Assembly (NCBI GenBank): GCA_977006965.1
Contig: OZ345359.1
Location: 434,001-498,000, forward strand
DNA from: Phymatolithon calcareum
Taxonomy: Eukaryota; Rhodophyta; Florideophyceae; Hapalidiales
Reading direction: 5' to 3'
Length of the DNA stretch: 64,000 nucleotides
Below, piece after piece: positions 1-10,508 of the stretch (its first letter is position 1; each line of letters opens with the position of its first letter). The notes under the pieces are model-generated. The model worked only from the letters and a program-made list of their open reading frames with translations. It ran no database searches and was not told the origin of the DNA. Position numbers and translations under genes: made by a program.

Positions 1-1422
1 GTCAAGGAAGAGCTTGCACAGCTAGTCAGTGATAAGTTTGGCCACACTGTCACCCACCGATTCAAAGATGGCAAGCCTGGAAAGAATTGGATATCAAGTT
101 TTTGCCAAAGGAATAACCTACGTCTAAACAAGCCCAGTAGAAACGCATCGGAGCGGTTTGCCGCTACCAATGCCGATGTCCTCACTACCCATTTCGCCAA
201 TCAAGAAGGCATAATTAAGAAATTCGACATTGATGATACTCGTCTATTCAATCTGGACAAGTGTGGGATGACTGCAGGCAAGGACTGTCATGGCGCTAGT
301 TCGAAAAAGGGGATCATGGCACTTGGCACCCGTTGTGATCGCAGAGGCACGGCATTCAAGAGCGACATATCCAGAGTTACTCTGCTGGCATGTGTTTGTG
401 CTAGTGGAGAGTCTGTCCTTCCTTTTTGGATTTTTAAAGGCAGTTCTGTGCCTTCACGAATTATAACACACCCAGGTGGCTCTGCCTCCAGAGAGAGTGT
501 TCTCTCAGTACTTCCCGGGGGGTCAATCGCCGACTCGAGAAAAGACCGTGGAGGTATTGACACGACCCTTTTTATATCATGGTGCAAGCACTTTGTTGAG
601 CGTGTGAGCTATCTTACCACCAACAATCGAAATGTATTGCTTATTTATGATGGCTATAGAAGCTATATGAGCTACAAGTGTCTCCAAATTCTGTCCTCTG
701 GGAATGTTGAGGCATATGCTCTGCCCTCTCACACCTCAGGAATTACTCAACCGCTCGATGTTTCCGTGTTTTCTTCATTTAAGCACCACATCAATGAAGA
801 ACTGTACAGAACATCAACATCCATAACGGCAAGGGCAGCAGCTGCTACAAAGCTCTCAGTATTTGATCTCTGTCAGGCTTTCACCAGTGCGTACAATATG
901 GCATTCTCAAGACACAACATACTCGCTGGATTTCAGAAAACCGGCCTGTGGCCCTACTGCCCGGAGAAACTCTTCTCTCGCCCGCTCCCCAAGAGCCTGG
1001 ACGATATTTCGACGATGGTGTCTGTGGACGGATTGTCGTCTATGCTGCATGGCAAAAGATCAACGACTACAAGCAGTTCTTGTTTTTCGACAAACATGCA
1101 TCGAGGATTTATTGAGACTAGCCATGGGTCACTACTTACTTCAAACGAAGCTATGGCCGCCGTTAGGCGGAAGGAACAAATGGATTATGCCAAGAAGCTA
1201 GAAAGGGCGAAAAAGAGGGCTGAACTAGACCTAAGGGAACAGAAGAGGACCGAATGTACCAGAGAGAGGAGGACAGCATTTGAGAAGCAAGCGATGAAAT
1301 GGAGGGCGGAAAGATATGGTCTTGATGCGTCCCGCATGCGAATGCCAAGAAGCATCAAGGAGCGGCGAGCAATTGCCAGGGCAAGGGTGGCGCGGAAAAA
1401 ATCAGATGCCCTGGCATCCTAA
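1..1422 (+). CDS. pogo/Tigger-like DDE transposase, 5'-truncated by the window edge
   Basis: The frame is open from base 1 to the TAA at 1420-1422, so the visible part is intact; the N-terminus lies outside the window and is seen in the second copy at 53541. A CENP-B-type helix-turn-helix (GKNWISSFCQRN) is followed by an RNase H-fold transposase domain of the DDE_1 family. Candidate catalytic aspartates are in NLDKCGM, LLIYDGYRSY and TQPLDVSVF. The last 100 residues are a Lys/Arg/Glu-rich tail that could form a coiled coil. Members of this family cut and paste the element at TA dinucleotides in the nucleus. The copy differs from the second by scattered point changes and lacks its one-base frameshift, so it is the better candidate for activity. 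Confidence in the family is high; activity is unknown. Confidence 0.88.
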   Translation, partial: VKEELAQLVSDKFGHTVTHRFKDGKPGKNWISSFCQRNNLRLNKPSRNASERFAATNADVLTTHFANQEGIIKKFDIDDTRLFNLDKCGMTAGKDCHGASSKKGIMALGTRCDRRGTAFKSDISRVTLLACVCASGESVLPFWIFKGSSVPSRIITHPGGSASRESVLSVLPGGSIADSRKDRGGIDTTLFISWCKHFVERVSYLTTNNRNVLLIYDGYRSYMSYKCLQILSSGNVEAYALPSHTSGITQPLDVSVFSSFKHHINEELYRTSTSITARAAAATKLSVFDLCQAFTSAYNMAFSRHNILAGFQKTGLWPYCPEKLFSRPLPKSLDDISTMVSVDGLSSMLHGKRSTTTSSSCFSTNMHRGFIETSHGSLLTSNEAMAAVRRKEQMDYAKKLERAKKRAELDLREQKRTECTRERRTAFEKQAMKWRAERYGLDASRMRMPRSIKERRAIARARVARKKSDALAS

Positions 1423-1737
1423 GGATCATGCTAGAAAGCGCACCGTGCAGTAGATTTTTTGTGCACCCTCAGGTAAAAATGCACCGCCATTCGCAGTAAT
1501 CGTCATAAATGATATGAAATATGAACATTCCACGATTGAGTGACCACTTCCCCGAAAGTGCTTTCTCTAAATGTAGTCCTAAAATCTCATAAAAAAGTCC
1601 AATTTTAACGCAATCACGGCAGAATGAGCAGCACCTAGCGGCGCATTTAGCTATCAAAAAATTTCTCAGAAAGAGCAAAGTGATCCTATTTTGACTTTAA
1701 ATTTTGAAAAATATTCCATAATTACCGGACCCCGCTG
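1..1737 (+). mobile_element. pogo-like DNA transposon, copy 1 (right part only)
   Basis: The right end is an inverted repeat ending ...GGACCCCGCTG at 1737, followed by TA (1738-1739), the expected pogo target. The matching left end is outside the window but is visible in the second copy (CAGCGGGGTCCGG at 53184). Bases 1423-1713 are 3' untranslated and subterminal sequence without a gene. The element ends about 100 bases upstream of the kinase-like gene, so it may sit in that gene's promoter region. Confidence 0.85.
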
Positions 1738-1835
1738 TAGTCACCAGCCCGCCTTTTCTGCGATATCCCCTTTCACATTGTGGCACTGCATAGAAGCCCG
1801 TGGGGCATTCCTCGCCAATCTGTTCGACTCTTGCG

Positions 1836-3614
1836 ATGAGCATCGCTGAACCAATGGACACACTCCCCGCAGCCGTGCCGACGGCTCAACAAACCCTCCT
1901 CCTTCAGCAGCGTTGCCCTAACTTGGTCGACGAGGAACTTTTTGAAGACAGCGTTATTTGCCCATATCTTGTTGGCCGCGTAGTGTTTGAGCCATTCATT
2001 AGCTTTGACGATCAGGTGCGGCAAGTTGAGCGCATCTCAAAGCAAGCGCTGAGCAAGGACAAATCGGCGCTCGAGAGTGTGCAGCGCGCGCTGGGGCGTG
2101 CGTGGACAGCTGTCGAGAAAAAAACTCTGGGTTGTCCATTCGACGTTGGTCGCCTGTTCTCCTCCGATTTTGAAGTTGTACGCGTCATCATGCCCGTCAT
2201 CTGCGAAGACAGTCCACCTCTCGCCTGTGACGATCGTATCATTCTGCCTCCGCATGGAGTACGTAAGCCGCAAGTGCTACCTGGGAACAACTGTGTGATG
2301 GTTGATGCGAAGGATCGGAGCGCACGCACTCCGTGTTTAGGGGTCACGAGTGCGAGCCCGATTCACTGTCTGTATGACGGCAAGAAAAGTATGGGGCCGC
2401 TGCAACCGCGCCAGGCGACGGAGGTGAGCAAACAGTGGAACTCCGTCCTGGCAAAGGAGAACGATCCAATGGACATTTGTACCTCCCAGCATCAATTGTG
2501 GATGCTTGATGCTGTGACGCAGGCCTTGTACTCGCATAGTGGGTGTGCGGTCGTGTGGAACTATCGGAGCGTGGTAGCAGTGCGGATTGCAAGTTTGGAG
2601 ACGGGAGCAGGTGATGGGCACGAGCTTGTTCGGGTTCAAGTTTCGGATATCTACACTGCCGGACACGGTGCCTCTCCGATGTTTGGTCTGATTGGCGCTG
2701 TGCAGATAGGTTTGAAATCGGCTTTGGGCATCGGCGGGAGAGACGCACGGCGAATCTCTGAGGAAATTCTGCATAAATCTACACATTGTCTCGTGCTGAC
2801 CCGGGTAGAAATTTTCGCAAAAGGACGGTCGAAATGGCTGTCGGAGTCACGAAATGCAATTTTCGAACTGGAGACGATACCCAATGAAGAGTTTTGCTGG
2901 ATATCAGAAAGGGCCGCCGCCTTGATCGAGAGTGAGGTTGGGAAATGCAAAGACGATGCTTCGCGCGCATGTGCGTTTTTTGATAATGTTCTTTCGAAGT
3001 ACTCTCGCATACTGTATGCATCTGGTTCTATTTCTGTTCTGTTGTACGGAACCGTGGGAAACATGGCGGTGGTTACAAAGTATGCAAACACCAACTTATC
3101 TGTGGGATCCGAGATGATACAGAACGAAGTGGTGATTTATGACTTGATAAGGAAAGAGCATCCGGAGCTATTAGGAAATTGTGTGCCCAATCTATTGGGA
3201 ATACGCATGCAGCCGTGCTGTGATCCCGTCCTGGTACTCGAGTATGTGGGGCGACCTGTGACTCTAATGAAGAGTGGAGTTCTGAAAGTTGGTGGCGAGC
3301 CCGTTAGCGACGTGGACAGGATGGAAATAATTGCTGCCGGAAATCGCGGACTGGATGCGATCGCGAAGGCGGGAGTATTACACAGTGACGAGACTTTGGG
3401 AAACATGCGAGCGGAGAAGACGATGCAGTGTGGACAAGAAAAAAACGAAAGCTCGACAGAAAACCAATTCGCATGGCGCGTATGGTGGATCGATTTCGGC
3501 AGTGCAAGGAAGCGAGAGGGGAATCAAGAGCGCAGAGATGACTGGTATGAACATACAGGGTTCTCCAGCGCCTGCTCAACAACTCACTTTAGTGATGGAA
3601 CAGGCGAGCATTGA
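1836..3614 (+). CDS. protein-kinase-like protein, copy 1
   Basis: This is an uninterrupted 592-codon gene. I start it at ATG 1836; the frame upstream is closed by a TAG at 1791 and the only earlier candidate is a GTG at 1800. The C-terminal half reads as a protein-kinase-like fold: a possible beta-3 lysine in VVTKYAN (about residue 415), an alpha-C glutamate in QNEVVIYDL (about 431), a hinge-like LVLEYVG, a catalytic loop HSDETLGN (HxDxxxxN, about 516) and a metal-binding DFG in WWIDFGSA (about 553). All core catalytic positions are therefore present. The N-terminal 270 residues match nothing I recognise. Substrate and location are unknown; there is no signal peptide or membrane segment. No intron is needed. 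The second copy at 55635 is also intact. It could be a host gene or a passenger of the duplicated block. Confidence 0.7.
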   Translation: MSIAEPMDTLPAAVPTAQQTLLLQQRCPNLVDEELFEDSVICPYLVGRVVFEPFISFDDQVRQVERISKQALSKDKSALESVQRALGRAWTAVEKKTLGCPFDVGRLFSSDFEVVRVIMPVICEDSPPLACDDRIILPPHGVRKPQVLPGNNCVMVDAKDRSARTPCLGVTSASPIHCLYDGKKSMGPLQPRQATEVSKQWNSVLAKENDPMDICTSQHQLWMLDAVTQALYSHSGCAVVWNYRSVVAVRIASLETGAGDGHELVRVQVSDIYTAGHGASPMFGLIGAVQIGLKSALGIGGRDARRISEEILHKSTHCLVLTRVEIFAKGRSKWLSESRNAIFELETIPNEEFCWISERAAALIESEVGKCKDDASRACAFFDNVLSKYSRILYASGSISVLLYGTVGNMAVVTKYANTNLSVGSEMIQNEVVIYDLIRKEHPELLGNCVPNLLGIRMQPCCDPVLVLEYVGRPVTLMKSGVLKVGGEPVSDVDRMEIIAAGNRGLDAIAKAGVLHSDETLGNMRAEKTMQCGQEKNESSTENQFAWRVWWIDFGSARKREGNQERRDDWYEHTGFSSACSTTHFSDGTGEH

Positions 3615-3737
3615 TGCAACCTGTATTAATGAACCTGCAGAAGAGGGTGAAAACACACGTGTTAAGAGTTTGTCATTTGGATTGTCTGTTCTTATTACGT
3701 AAAACTGTTCAAGCGAGCGAAGAAAATTTCGACTTAC

Positions 3738-3855
3738 CCTTTTCTCGTGTTTGGTCAGCTCCGCTTGATTCAGGTAATGGGCGCCGCACTTGGCGCAACC
3801 GTATACACGGTTCGAAGGGCGAGGAGACTCATGGCAAATTTTGACGTGCCTATCT
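3738..3855 (-). pseudogene. Yippee-like exon, copy 1
   Basis: On the minus strand the peptide RVYGCAKCGAHYLNQAEL resembles the start of the Yippee zinc-binding fold (aromatic-x-CxxC, then an Asn/Glu-Leu stretch). It is followed directly by GGTAAGT, a strong splice donor (3732-3737), and preceded by CTGTTTAG, a possible acceptor. The open frame has no ATG at its start. I see no partner exon: downstream on this strand lies the antisense of the kinase gene. It is therefore either an orphan exon stranded by rearrangement or part of a gene whose other exons are remote. The second copy (57914-58031) keeps both splice signals. The family call rests on one short stretch. Confidence 0.4.
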
Positions 3856-4317
3856 CTAAACAGGCCGCACAATAGAGTTTCAAGTCAGTAGTCCGTTAAT
3901 AATTTGCAAATAGTGCGCAGAGTCCTGGACAATAATCTAACCTGTTGGATTCTTCACCAAATTTATCACTGCAAGCAACGACTGAACACGTATACGTTGT
4001 GGAAGAAGAGCTCATTGTTGACAAGTTACGGCACGCTTCGGCTTGAGGTGGCTGTCCGCTTCAACGGTGACTTTTTGGTTGTTCACAACTCAAGTTGACC
4101 GGTTTATTCTTTTTCTGTCACCCACGGACGGTAGTCATCTCGTTTGGGTGCAGGCGAATCTCAAACAATGCTATCATGAGAGCTAATTTCTACTCTCCAA
4201 AATCCTTCGCAGGCACAATTGGGGCCGGACCCTACAGTATTGTCCCCACACACACATCTTCCCGATCAGGTAGGCCAATCCCTTCGGCCTAGTTGTCTAC
4301 ATCATAACACAGTCCAC
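3856..4317. other. intergenic stretch between Yippee-like exon and RAV1-like remnant
   Basis: No gene is recognised. The sequence is duplicated at 58032-58473 with substitutions and small indels. It separates two divergently oriented gene fragments and could once have held a shared promoter. Confidence 0.4.
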
Positions 4318-6370
4318 ATGGCATCTAGCAATAGGCCGCTGACGTACGGCAAACATTTTGTTGGACATGATAAACAGCGTGCTGATGCCGTTGCCTTGTC
4401 GATGCACTATAGCCAACCTCTGCGGCGCTGGATTAGATGTGCTCCCTTGGAAAGTTCACTTTAAATTGTCAATGCGCAAGTCATTCCATTCACGAATTGG
4501 CGGGCCCACTAATCTAGTTGTTTGACCATCCGTTTTGGGCGTATGCGGCTGGTTGCGAAGTTGTCATCGCGCGGGGACCGATCTCGGAGTTCTAAGACGG
4601 CTGCGCTACGTTACGCGCAATCGACTGACGCCCTCGGCGCTGGCATTCCGCAGTACCAATGGTGCAATTGCTGCTGCGTACGGGTCTCATGTCGACGTGT
4701 TCCAAGGATGGTACATCGTGTCGCGTGAATCCGAAATTCACGACTTTGTGACGACCTCACGTTCTTGGAGCGGCGATGGGCTCAGACTGGCGGCTGCTGG
4801 CAAAGGCCATACCGTATGGGATGTCGCACATTGTGCTCAAAGTGAAATACTTTATAGCCTTTTCGCTTTCTCCGGAAGACTCTCCCAGTCTGTCCTCTTT
4901 CGCCATGGGCGCTATATCTCCCGATGGGTCTCTTTTATCTGCGTCCGCCTTGTACGCAATAGTCGGATGTGTCTGGACCGTACCTTCAGTTCCCCACGCA
5001 ACCAGCTCTTCGCTCATGCATACTGAAATTGTTCACGGTGACTCTGGCGTAGCATCCATGGACTGGAAGCCACGCGGCGGCGGAAATCCACCACTGATGG
5101 CTGCTGACGGTGGCGCTAAAGTTCGACTGTGGGTCAAGGTTGCACCAAGCAAGGGTGGTACAGTGGAAACCAAGTCTGTAAAACTTTCCTCTGGTGTAGC
5201 CTCATGGATGGAGGAAATTGCCCGAAGTCCGCATGCAGAGCGCACCGAACGCACAGGGGCCGCCTTTCTTCGCTGGGGTGGTGATGGTGGTTACGCTGAA
5301 GACGAGGTGCGACATCCACTGAGTTCATCGCGAGCAACGCTGCTTGTGCCATCGTTGGATCGTTCGAGTTGCTGCCGGAAACGCGCAAGCGTGGCGCGTT
5401 CGCGGGCTTGATGATCGCCTTCGTACTGAGTATGGTCGATTGGAACCCTGATCGGGAGATGCATGGCACGGGATTGAAAGCCATTTTGAAGTCAGGTGAA
5501 CCAAGAAAGCGACGGGCGACAGTCACTGAAGGATGCGCTAGTTCTTGCGACCCGCACAGTTACCCTAATTCCTTTGACCATATCCTCTCGGCGCAAAGCA
5601 GGTCTTGTCTGGTCGTACGCAACCTCAAATGGCGAACGTCTTCTGCGTAGCCCTGAGCCGCCGAATCCGCCGAACGTTGCCGCTGTCTTTGTCTTGTTCG
5701 TGCGTTGTGGACGTACTTTTCTTTCTCGCCCTGCTGTGAGCCTAACCTTTATCGCTTTTGCATTGTGCAGAGCACAGATTAGAGTTCGGCATTGGTCGCC
5801 CACGGCGAGCCTGGTTGTCTCTCAAGAGACTAGTGTTTAACGAAATCGCGCCGGTGTTTAGCAAGCCGTGGTGGCTCTGGTTATGTTCTGGTCTGGAGGA
5901 CGAATGTTACGGCAGGCGCTCGCGAACCCATGGCTATCGCATCATCTCTAACTGGGCCGCATATCGCAATGGTGTTTGCTGTGGAAGGACTAGCGTCAAG
6001 AAGTACAGGCACGTATGGATTGCTTGCCATTGATGCTGCTTTGGCATTTGCATCTTTTTGCACTTCGTATGCAACGCGGCTGGCGTAGCAGAAATGCAGT
6101 GCAGAGCATCGGCACGGTAGAGATAATTAACTCATGCCTCGATCCTCGCAGATAGGACAAGTCTGTCAAACAGCTATTTGTGCTCACTCTTCCATCAGAA
6201 ACTGTACATTTGGCGGCGAAACGGGCATTTTTTGTCTTTGGAATTGGAACTGGAGGACACGTTCTCGCTTGCCATGCGTATCAAATGCGAAGTGCTGGTG
6301 CGGAAATTGCGTATCCAAAGCTTGTCATCAGCAGCCGAGGAATGGGACGCGCAACCACAGCCAGAACCTG
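4318..6370 (+). pseudogene. RAV1/DMX-like WD40 protein, broken copy 1
   Basis: Peptides in shifting frames fit the N-terminal WD40 region of RAVE-complex subunit RAV1 and animal DMX-like proteins, which act in V-ATPase assembly: AYAAGCEVVIARGPISEF, then NGAIAAAYGSHVDVF, SFAMGAISPDGSLLSAS, GDSGVASMDWKP and GGAKVRLWVK. A start at ATG 4318 (MASSNRPLTYGKHF) is shared with the second copy. Lesions relative to that copy include a 17-bp deletion near 4447, a 33-bp in-frame loss near 4736, a 26-bp deletion near 4830 and a TAA near 4588. Further downstream, GPHIAMVFAVEGLAS (about 5958) and a Gly-rich stretch to about 6370 may belong to the same gene. Short introns cannot be ruled out for some frame changes. 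It is a pseudogene in its visible form. Confidence 0.5.
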
Positions 6371-6679
6371 AATTGAAGGCGGTACCGGGGATAGCCTGTG
6401 GGCTGGCGGAAACGATGGGTGCATATGAGTGTACAAATTTTCAGAAAAACACCAACGCACGGACTCATTTGCTCTCAACCCTTGCCCCAGCACTTGCCAA
6501 GGCATCATTCGAACAGTTGGATTTCCCCTTTGCGGCTACCGCCAAATCTACCCCGATATTTTCTCAAAAGCCAGAGTATGCGCTTGCACTTGCAGGGTCG
6601 ATATCGACCATATGGTTTTTGACACCGCTTTGCAGGTTGCGGATTGTGGTCCGACTTCTTTGCCTTGCTGTCGAACAAT
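6371..6679. other. no recognised gene
   Basis: An open frame crosses this stretch from 6178 to 6906 but begins with TTG, not ATG, and runs into the inverted-repeat element at 6680. I do not call it a gene. Confidence 0.3.
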
Positions 6680-8048
6680 GGGTCGCTCCTGAAAATGATA
6701 AATTGCACAAAATGCGTCATTTCTGCACAAAATGCGTCGTCACGCTACGGTGCATTTGTCTCGTGTCCTCGATTTGTGACACGCAAAATGTGCAAATCGC
6801 GCGACATTTGGTCATAGAGCTTCCCTCTGTGAACCAAATGCGTTCTACGACACATTTCTATCATTTTCGCTACGGCGCGTTTCTCTCAGTCGGAGTAGTG
6901 CAGTGATCTGCCTCATGCACTTCATCCATGGGTGATCAGAAAGATGCGCTGCAACTTAGAAGAGTAGATCCTCGTCCATGCTATGCAAGTACGTAATAAT
7001 ATTCTACCTGGATCTTGAGAGCTTGAGAAACGCACATTGATGCCGTTATTCCGAAGAGCAAGCAGAGGACCATCTCAGATCCGCGTGTCTTCCCCCATGT
7101 CAACACCAAGCCCAAACATATTTCTGCGCTCATTGAGCGCGGCCTCCCGCGACCATGCGGTTCTGCGTTCAGACGTCGAATAGCCCCATCAGTTGAATAG
7201 GGTGAGTACTTGTTGTACAGAGTGACATACCTTACAAGTATGTATCGAAACGTAACATGGTTAACACCTGTTAAGTTGATTAACGAGCGCTCGCAACCCG
7301 ATCCGAAAAGCGTGCGAAAAGCAGACATATGGGGATGCTGCAGAGCTCTTCGGGAGATTCTTCGGTCACGGAGCCGGCGGGCGTGCAGGGACATTCGGTA
7401 CCGCATGGGTCCATTTGCGATCCTTCGCTGCAGATGCCGTTTATGCAGCAGAATGCATAATAGACGGATAACCAATCCCATTCTTACCGAACTTGTTTGA
7501 GGACCAGATGGAGATAGACAGCTCTGCTTTTCAACGCCATGAGTAAAGGGGAAAGCCGAACTGACGAAAGAACACTCGAGAAGAGACATCTTCGTGTATT
7601 CATTACAATGACATAGTACTTATTTCGTCTAGCATCATAAAGCCTTCTCCGTGCAACGAATCTATGGATCTACCTATAATTTCTTCACTTTCCCCTCTCC
7701 CTTCGAGTGAACGTTTAAATAGTTTAATGGAGTACTTTACAGCCCGCCTGATTACCCTTTGGAGTATTATACTGCTCCAAAACCACTCGGTCTCCAGCGG
7801 TGTAATGTAATACTTGTACTCTTCAGCACCAAAGTGAGGGCCCATGTCGGATGGTTTGGGCACTATAAGCACCCAAAATAGGACATCAAATAGATTAATA
7901 TTTTGGTTCCGTAACGGAATTGTCTGACAAAAAATGCGACAATGTTTTCAGGGCTCCACAATTTGGCGTGCGCGTGACAGCGGAATACATTTGCACAATT
8001 TGCGTACTGTTTTGCGTCTCTGCAATTTATCATTTTCAGGAGTGACCC
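6680..8048. mobile_element. 1.37-kb inverted-repeat DNA element, no transposase seen
   Basis: The ends are inverted copies of about 27 bp: GGGTCGCTCCTGAAAATGAT at 6680 and its reverse complement ending ...AGTGACCC at 8048, with one mismatch. AAT lies immediately outside on both sides (6677-6679 and 8049-8051), consistent with a 3-bp target duplication. Subterminal blocks rich in TGCAAATTG/TGCGT motifs occur at both ends. The interior has no recognisable transposase; open frames at 6981-7589 and 7603-7872 (minus) match nothing I know. It is probably a non-autonomous element. The 3-bp duplication would suit the PIF/Harbinger group, but that is a guess. Confidence 0.6.
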
Positions 8049-8051
8049 AAT

Positions 8052-8800
8052 CTGCTACAAGCGCACAGATAGTCGAAATAATTGGCGAAAAATTAAAAAA
8101 CGTTTTGGGCTTTTGGCCCGTGCGACAATTACAGTTGCGTTTAAACTTAACCGTTAGCCCTGCGGCGACCTCCCGGTCACACCGCAAGCAAGCGACGTCC
8201 CGTCTGCTTGGCCGATCAAGGCACGAAAAACGAAAGCAAGTTTACTTGAACGCGGTAGTTGTCTGATTCCAGATTTCCTTGGTGAGCTTCACCAATCCCC
8301 TTATCATATTCTAAAATCGAATTCCCCTCGATAATCATATATCATACTCATTGTTAGGCTAGCTCGCAACACCCTATTTTTCGGTAATTTCTCGCCCACC
8401 TTGACTTTCGGTAATTTCTGCAGGATTTTTCGGGGTTCATATCCAAGGCATTTTCTCCCGAAGCATCGTAGCCATCGATTCGTATCTTCAGGTTCCACGT
8501 CGTGATATACTATCTCATGAGGAATCCTGTTCGGCGACATGTGCGATACCGCTGCAATTTCGGCGATTCCTTCGACAAACCTTTTTCGTCGAATATCTCG
8601 AGAACGTTAAGGGCTAGAGTGAAACGGAGTAGCGCGTTGGATTCGCCTCAGGGGCAAATTTTGAAGGTGCCCTAGAATGCGTATCTGAAGGCAGTATTTA
8701 GTGCACAAACAAATGTAATGCATACACGTGTCATGCGTAGAATATGATGTTAATTTTTACCAGTGCACGGGACAGCATGCCCCGATGCACGACATTTACT
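8052..8800. other. no recognised gene
   Basis: Sequence of average composition. A 78-codon minus-strand frame (8304-8540) and a doubled motif TTCGGTAATTTCT near 8380-8420 are all that stands out. Confidence 0.3.
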
Positions 8801-8902
8801 TACGTGTCCTATAGTGGATTATATACTGGTGAACAGCATGTGCCACGTGTCATAGAGCGGCTTACTGTACGAGTTCGCTGTATGAAATGTATGTGTCATA
8901 CA
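8801..8902 (-). repeat. 3' LTR-like repeat of copia element 1
   Basis: Read on the minus strand it begins TGTATGACAC and ends ATAGGACACGTAA. About 50 bp of it (8802-8855) recur at 23178-23234, at the other end of the copia element and in the same orientation, with few mismatches. It contains TATATAA-like sequence. The LTR is very short, and this copy has about 45 extra bases near its start compared with the other. Confidence 0.5.
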
Positions 8903-9501
8903 GCAGTCGCCACACAGCTGACTTGTGTAAGAAGTATGTTCAGTTTGGCGATACAGCTCGTAAACTTTTGCCGTTGCAGAGGTTTCGTTAAGCAGTCCGC
9001 AACATTTTCGTTGGTGTTTATTTTCAGCGGACTTATGACGCCTTCAGCGGCGAGCTCTTTCATGCAATGATATTGCAAGTCAAATTGATTGGATTTGGGA
9101 GTGGCGTGCGGGGTGGTTGCAGTAGTTAGTGCGCTGGCGTTGTCGATGAAGAGGCGAGTGGGGGCTTTTGTATCGATATTGATTTCCGCCAAGAGTGTTC
9201 GCAGCACCTTAATTTGCTTGGGAGTATGGAAGGATGCAATATATTCCGCTTCCCATGTTGAGGTCGGGACAGTTTTTCGTCTTTTAGATTGCCAGAAAAT
9301 TGGCCCACCGTTCCAAGTTAGAATGTACCCCGTAATGGAGCGCCTGGTATCGGGGCAGTTTGCATAGTCGCTGTCTGAATTGCCGCAGAGGGGACTATTT
9401 CTCCTATTTTTGATTCCGTGCGTTGGTATTGATCGGAGATAGTCGAGAACTCGACGGAGGGCCCGCCAGTGCCGCATAGTCGTGTATCTGGTGTAGCGGC
9501 C
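8896..9501 (-). pseudogene. copia element 1: RNase H domain and C-terminus
   Basis: Minus-strand reading gives the Ty1/copia RNase H pattern: GNSDSDYANCPDTRRSITGY near the start, STWEAEYIA in the middle, and ENVADCLTKPL near the end, then a stop at 8896 inside the terminal repeat. The domain degrades the RNA strand of the RNA-DNA hybrid during reverse transcription. It is separated from the reverse-transcriptase part by a break near 9500-9550, so the polyprotein is not continuous. Confidence 0.8.
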
Positions 9502-9552
9502 AAGGATTCCTGTTATCTATGCAATGTCAAGTCTTGTACTATCAGCAAAATA

Positions 9553-10392
9553 TCACAGGTGGCCAACAGCATTAATGTAGGGGTATATTGTTTGGCCAAG
9601 AGGCTCATCGGTGGACTTGGCTGCGGACAGTTTCGTTGGAAGGTATGGCGTGGAGACAGGTTTTCCGTCCGTTTCATCGTAAAGATGTAGAATTTTTTCA
9701 AAGTAGGCGCATTGATTCATGGTCAAAGTGTGCTTTTCGAGGTCCCTTTCTACTTTACAATTGACGATGTTGCGGACAGGCCCGAGATATAGAACGGCGT
9801 ACTTCGATTTGAGACTGTCTTTAGCAGATTTAAACAGCTCGGCATTGTTGGACAGCGCCAGAAAGTTCTCCACTGTGACGACAAATATTACAAAGAGATT
9901 GGTGCCCGGTTGCTGCAGAATAAATGTGCATACATCCGCAGTGGTTCTCGTGATGCTCCATAATTTAAGGTTCTTCGAAACGCCGTCAGTAAATAGTCTG
10001 TACTCTTGCTTTGTGCTGTACTGATTCTTTTCGACAAGGCCCACAGAGTCGCCGTATTTATAGGTTCCATCAAACTGGGACGGTTGCTTAACATAGTACT
10101 GTTGGTCAGGCCCTAGCCCTTGGTGTAGGAAAGCACTTTCGATGCCCAAATGCTGCGAGATTAAGTCGTGCGCTGAAGCGCATGCGAGAGCGACTCGGAT
10201 TGCATCCTTTGACGACACTGGAGAAGAGATGTCGTGCGGATCATAGGGCTCATTAGCAACTTGAAGGTCGCTGCATATGTTGATGCGAACTTTGTGCTTT
10301 TGGGTCTGGTCGTTTTCATCTCGTTCCCAGCGGTAGACGATTCTAAACGGCAGATTTTTGTTCCCTTGGGTACAGACGAACGAAGAACCCAT
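9553..10392 (-). pseudogene. copia element 1: degenerate reverse transcriptase
   Basis: The minus-strand frame aligns with the copia RT domain: AIRVALACASAHDLISQHLG (normally the lead-in to QLDVxTAFL), then ESAFLHQGL and YYVKQPSQF, and later a stretch equivalent to KYAVLYLGPVRNIV. The catalytic YVDD box is replaced by TVEN in VVTVENFLALS, and the first catalytic Asp region reads LGIESAFL instead of LDVxTAFL. Both metal-binding sites are therefore lost and the enzyme must be inactive. The frame is otherwise open for 279 codons, which is unusual for a dead polymerase. Confidence 0.75.
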
Positions 10393-10508
10393 TTGATTGC
10401 TTTAAATTCATCAAGTTTGTTGCATTCGGCTGTGATCTCATAGGAGAGCGTCGTACACTCTTCGGGATTCTGGAAGGGAGCGAGGAGCGTCCATTAGAGT
10501 ATGATTAT

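Noticed and set aside
1800-1835. Longer kinase start at 1800
   Set aside because: The codon is GTG; in a eukaryote the first ATG (1836) is preferred. The same holds at 55599.
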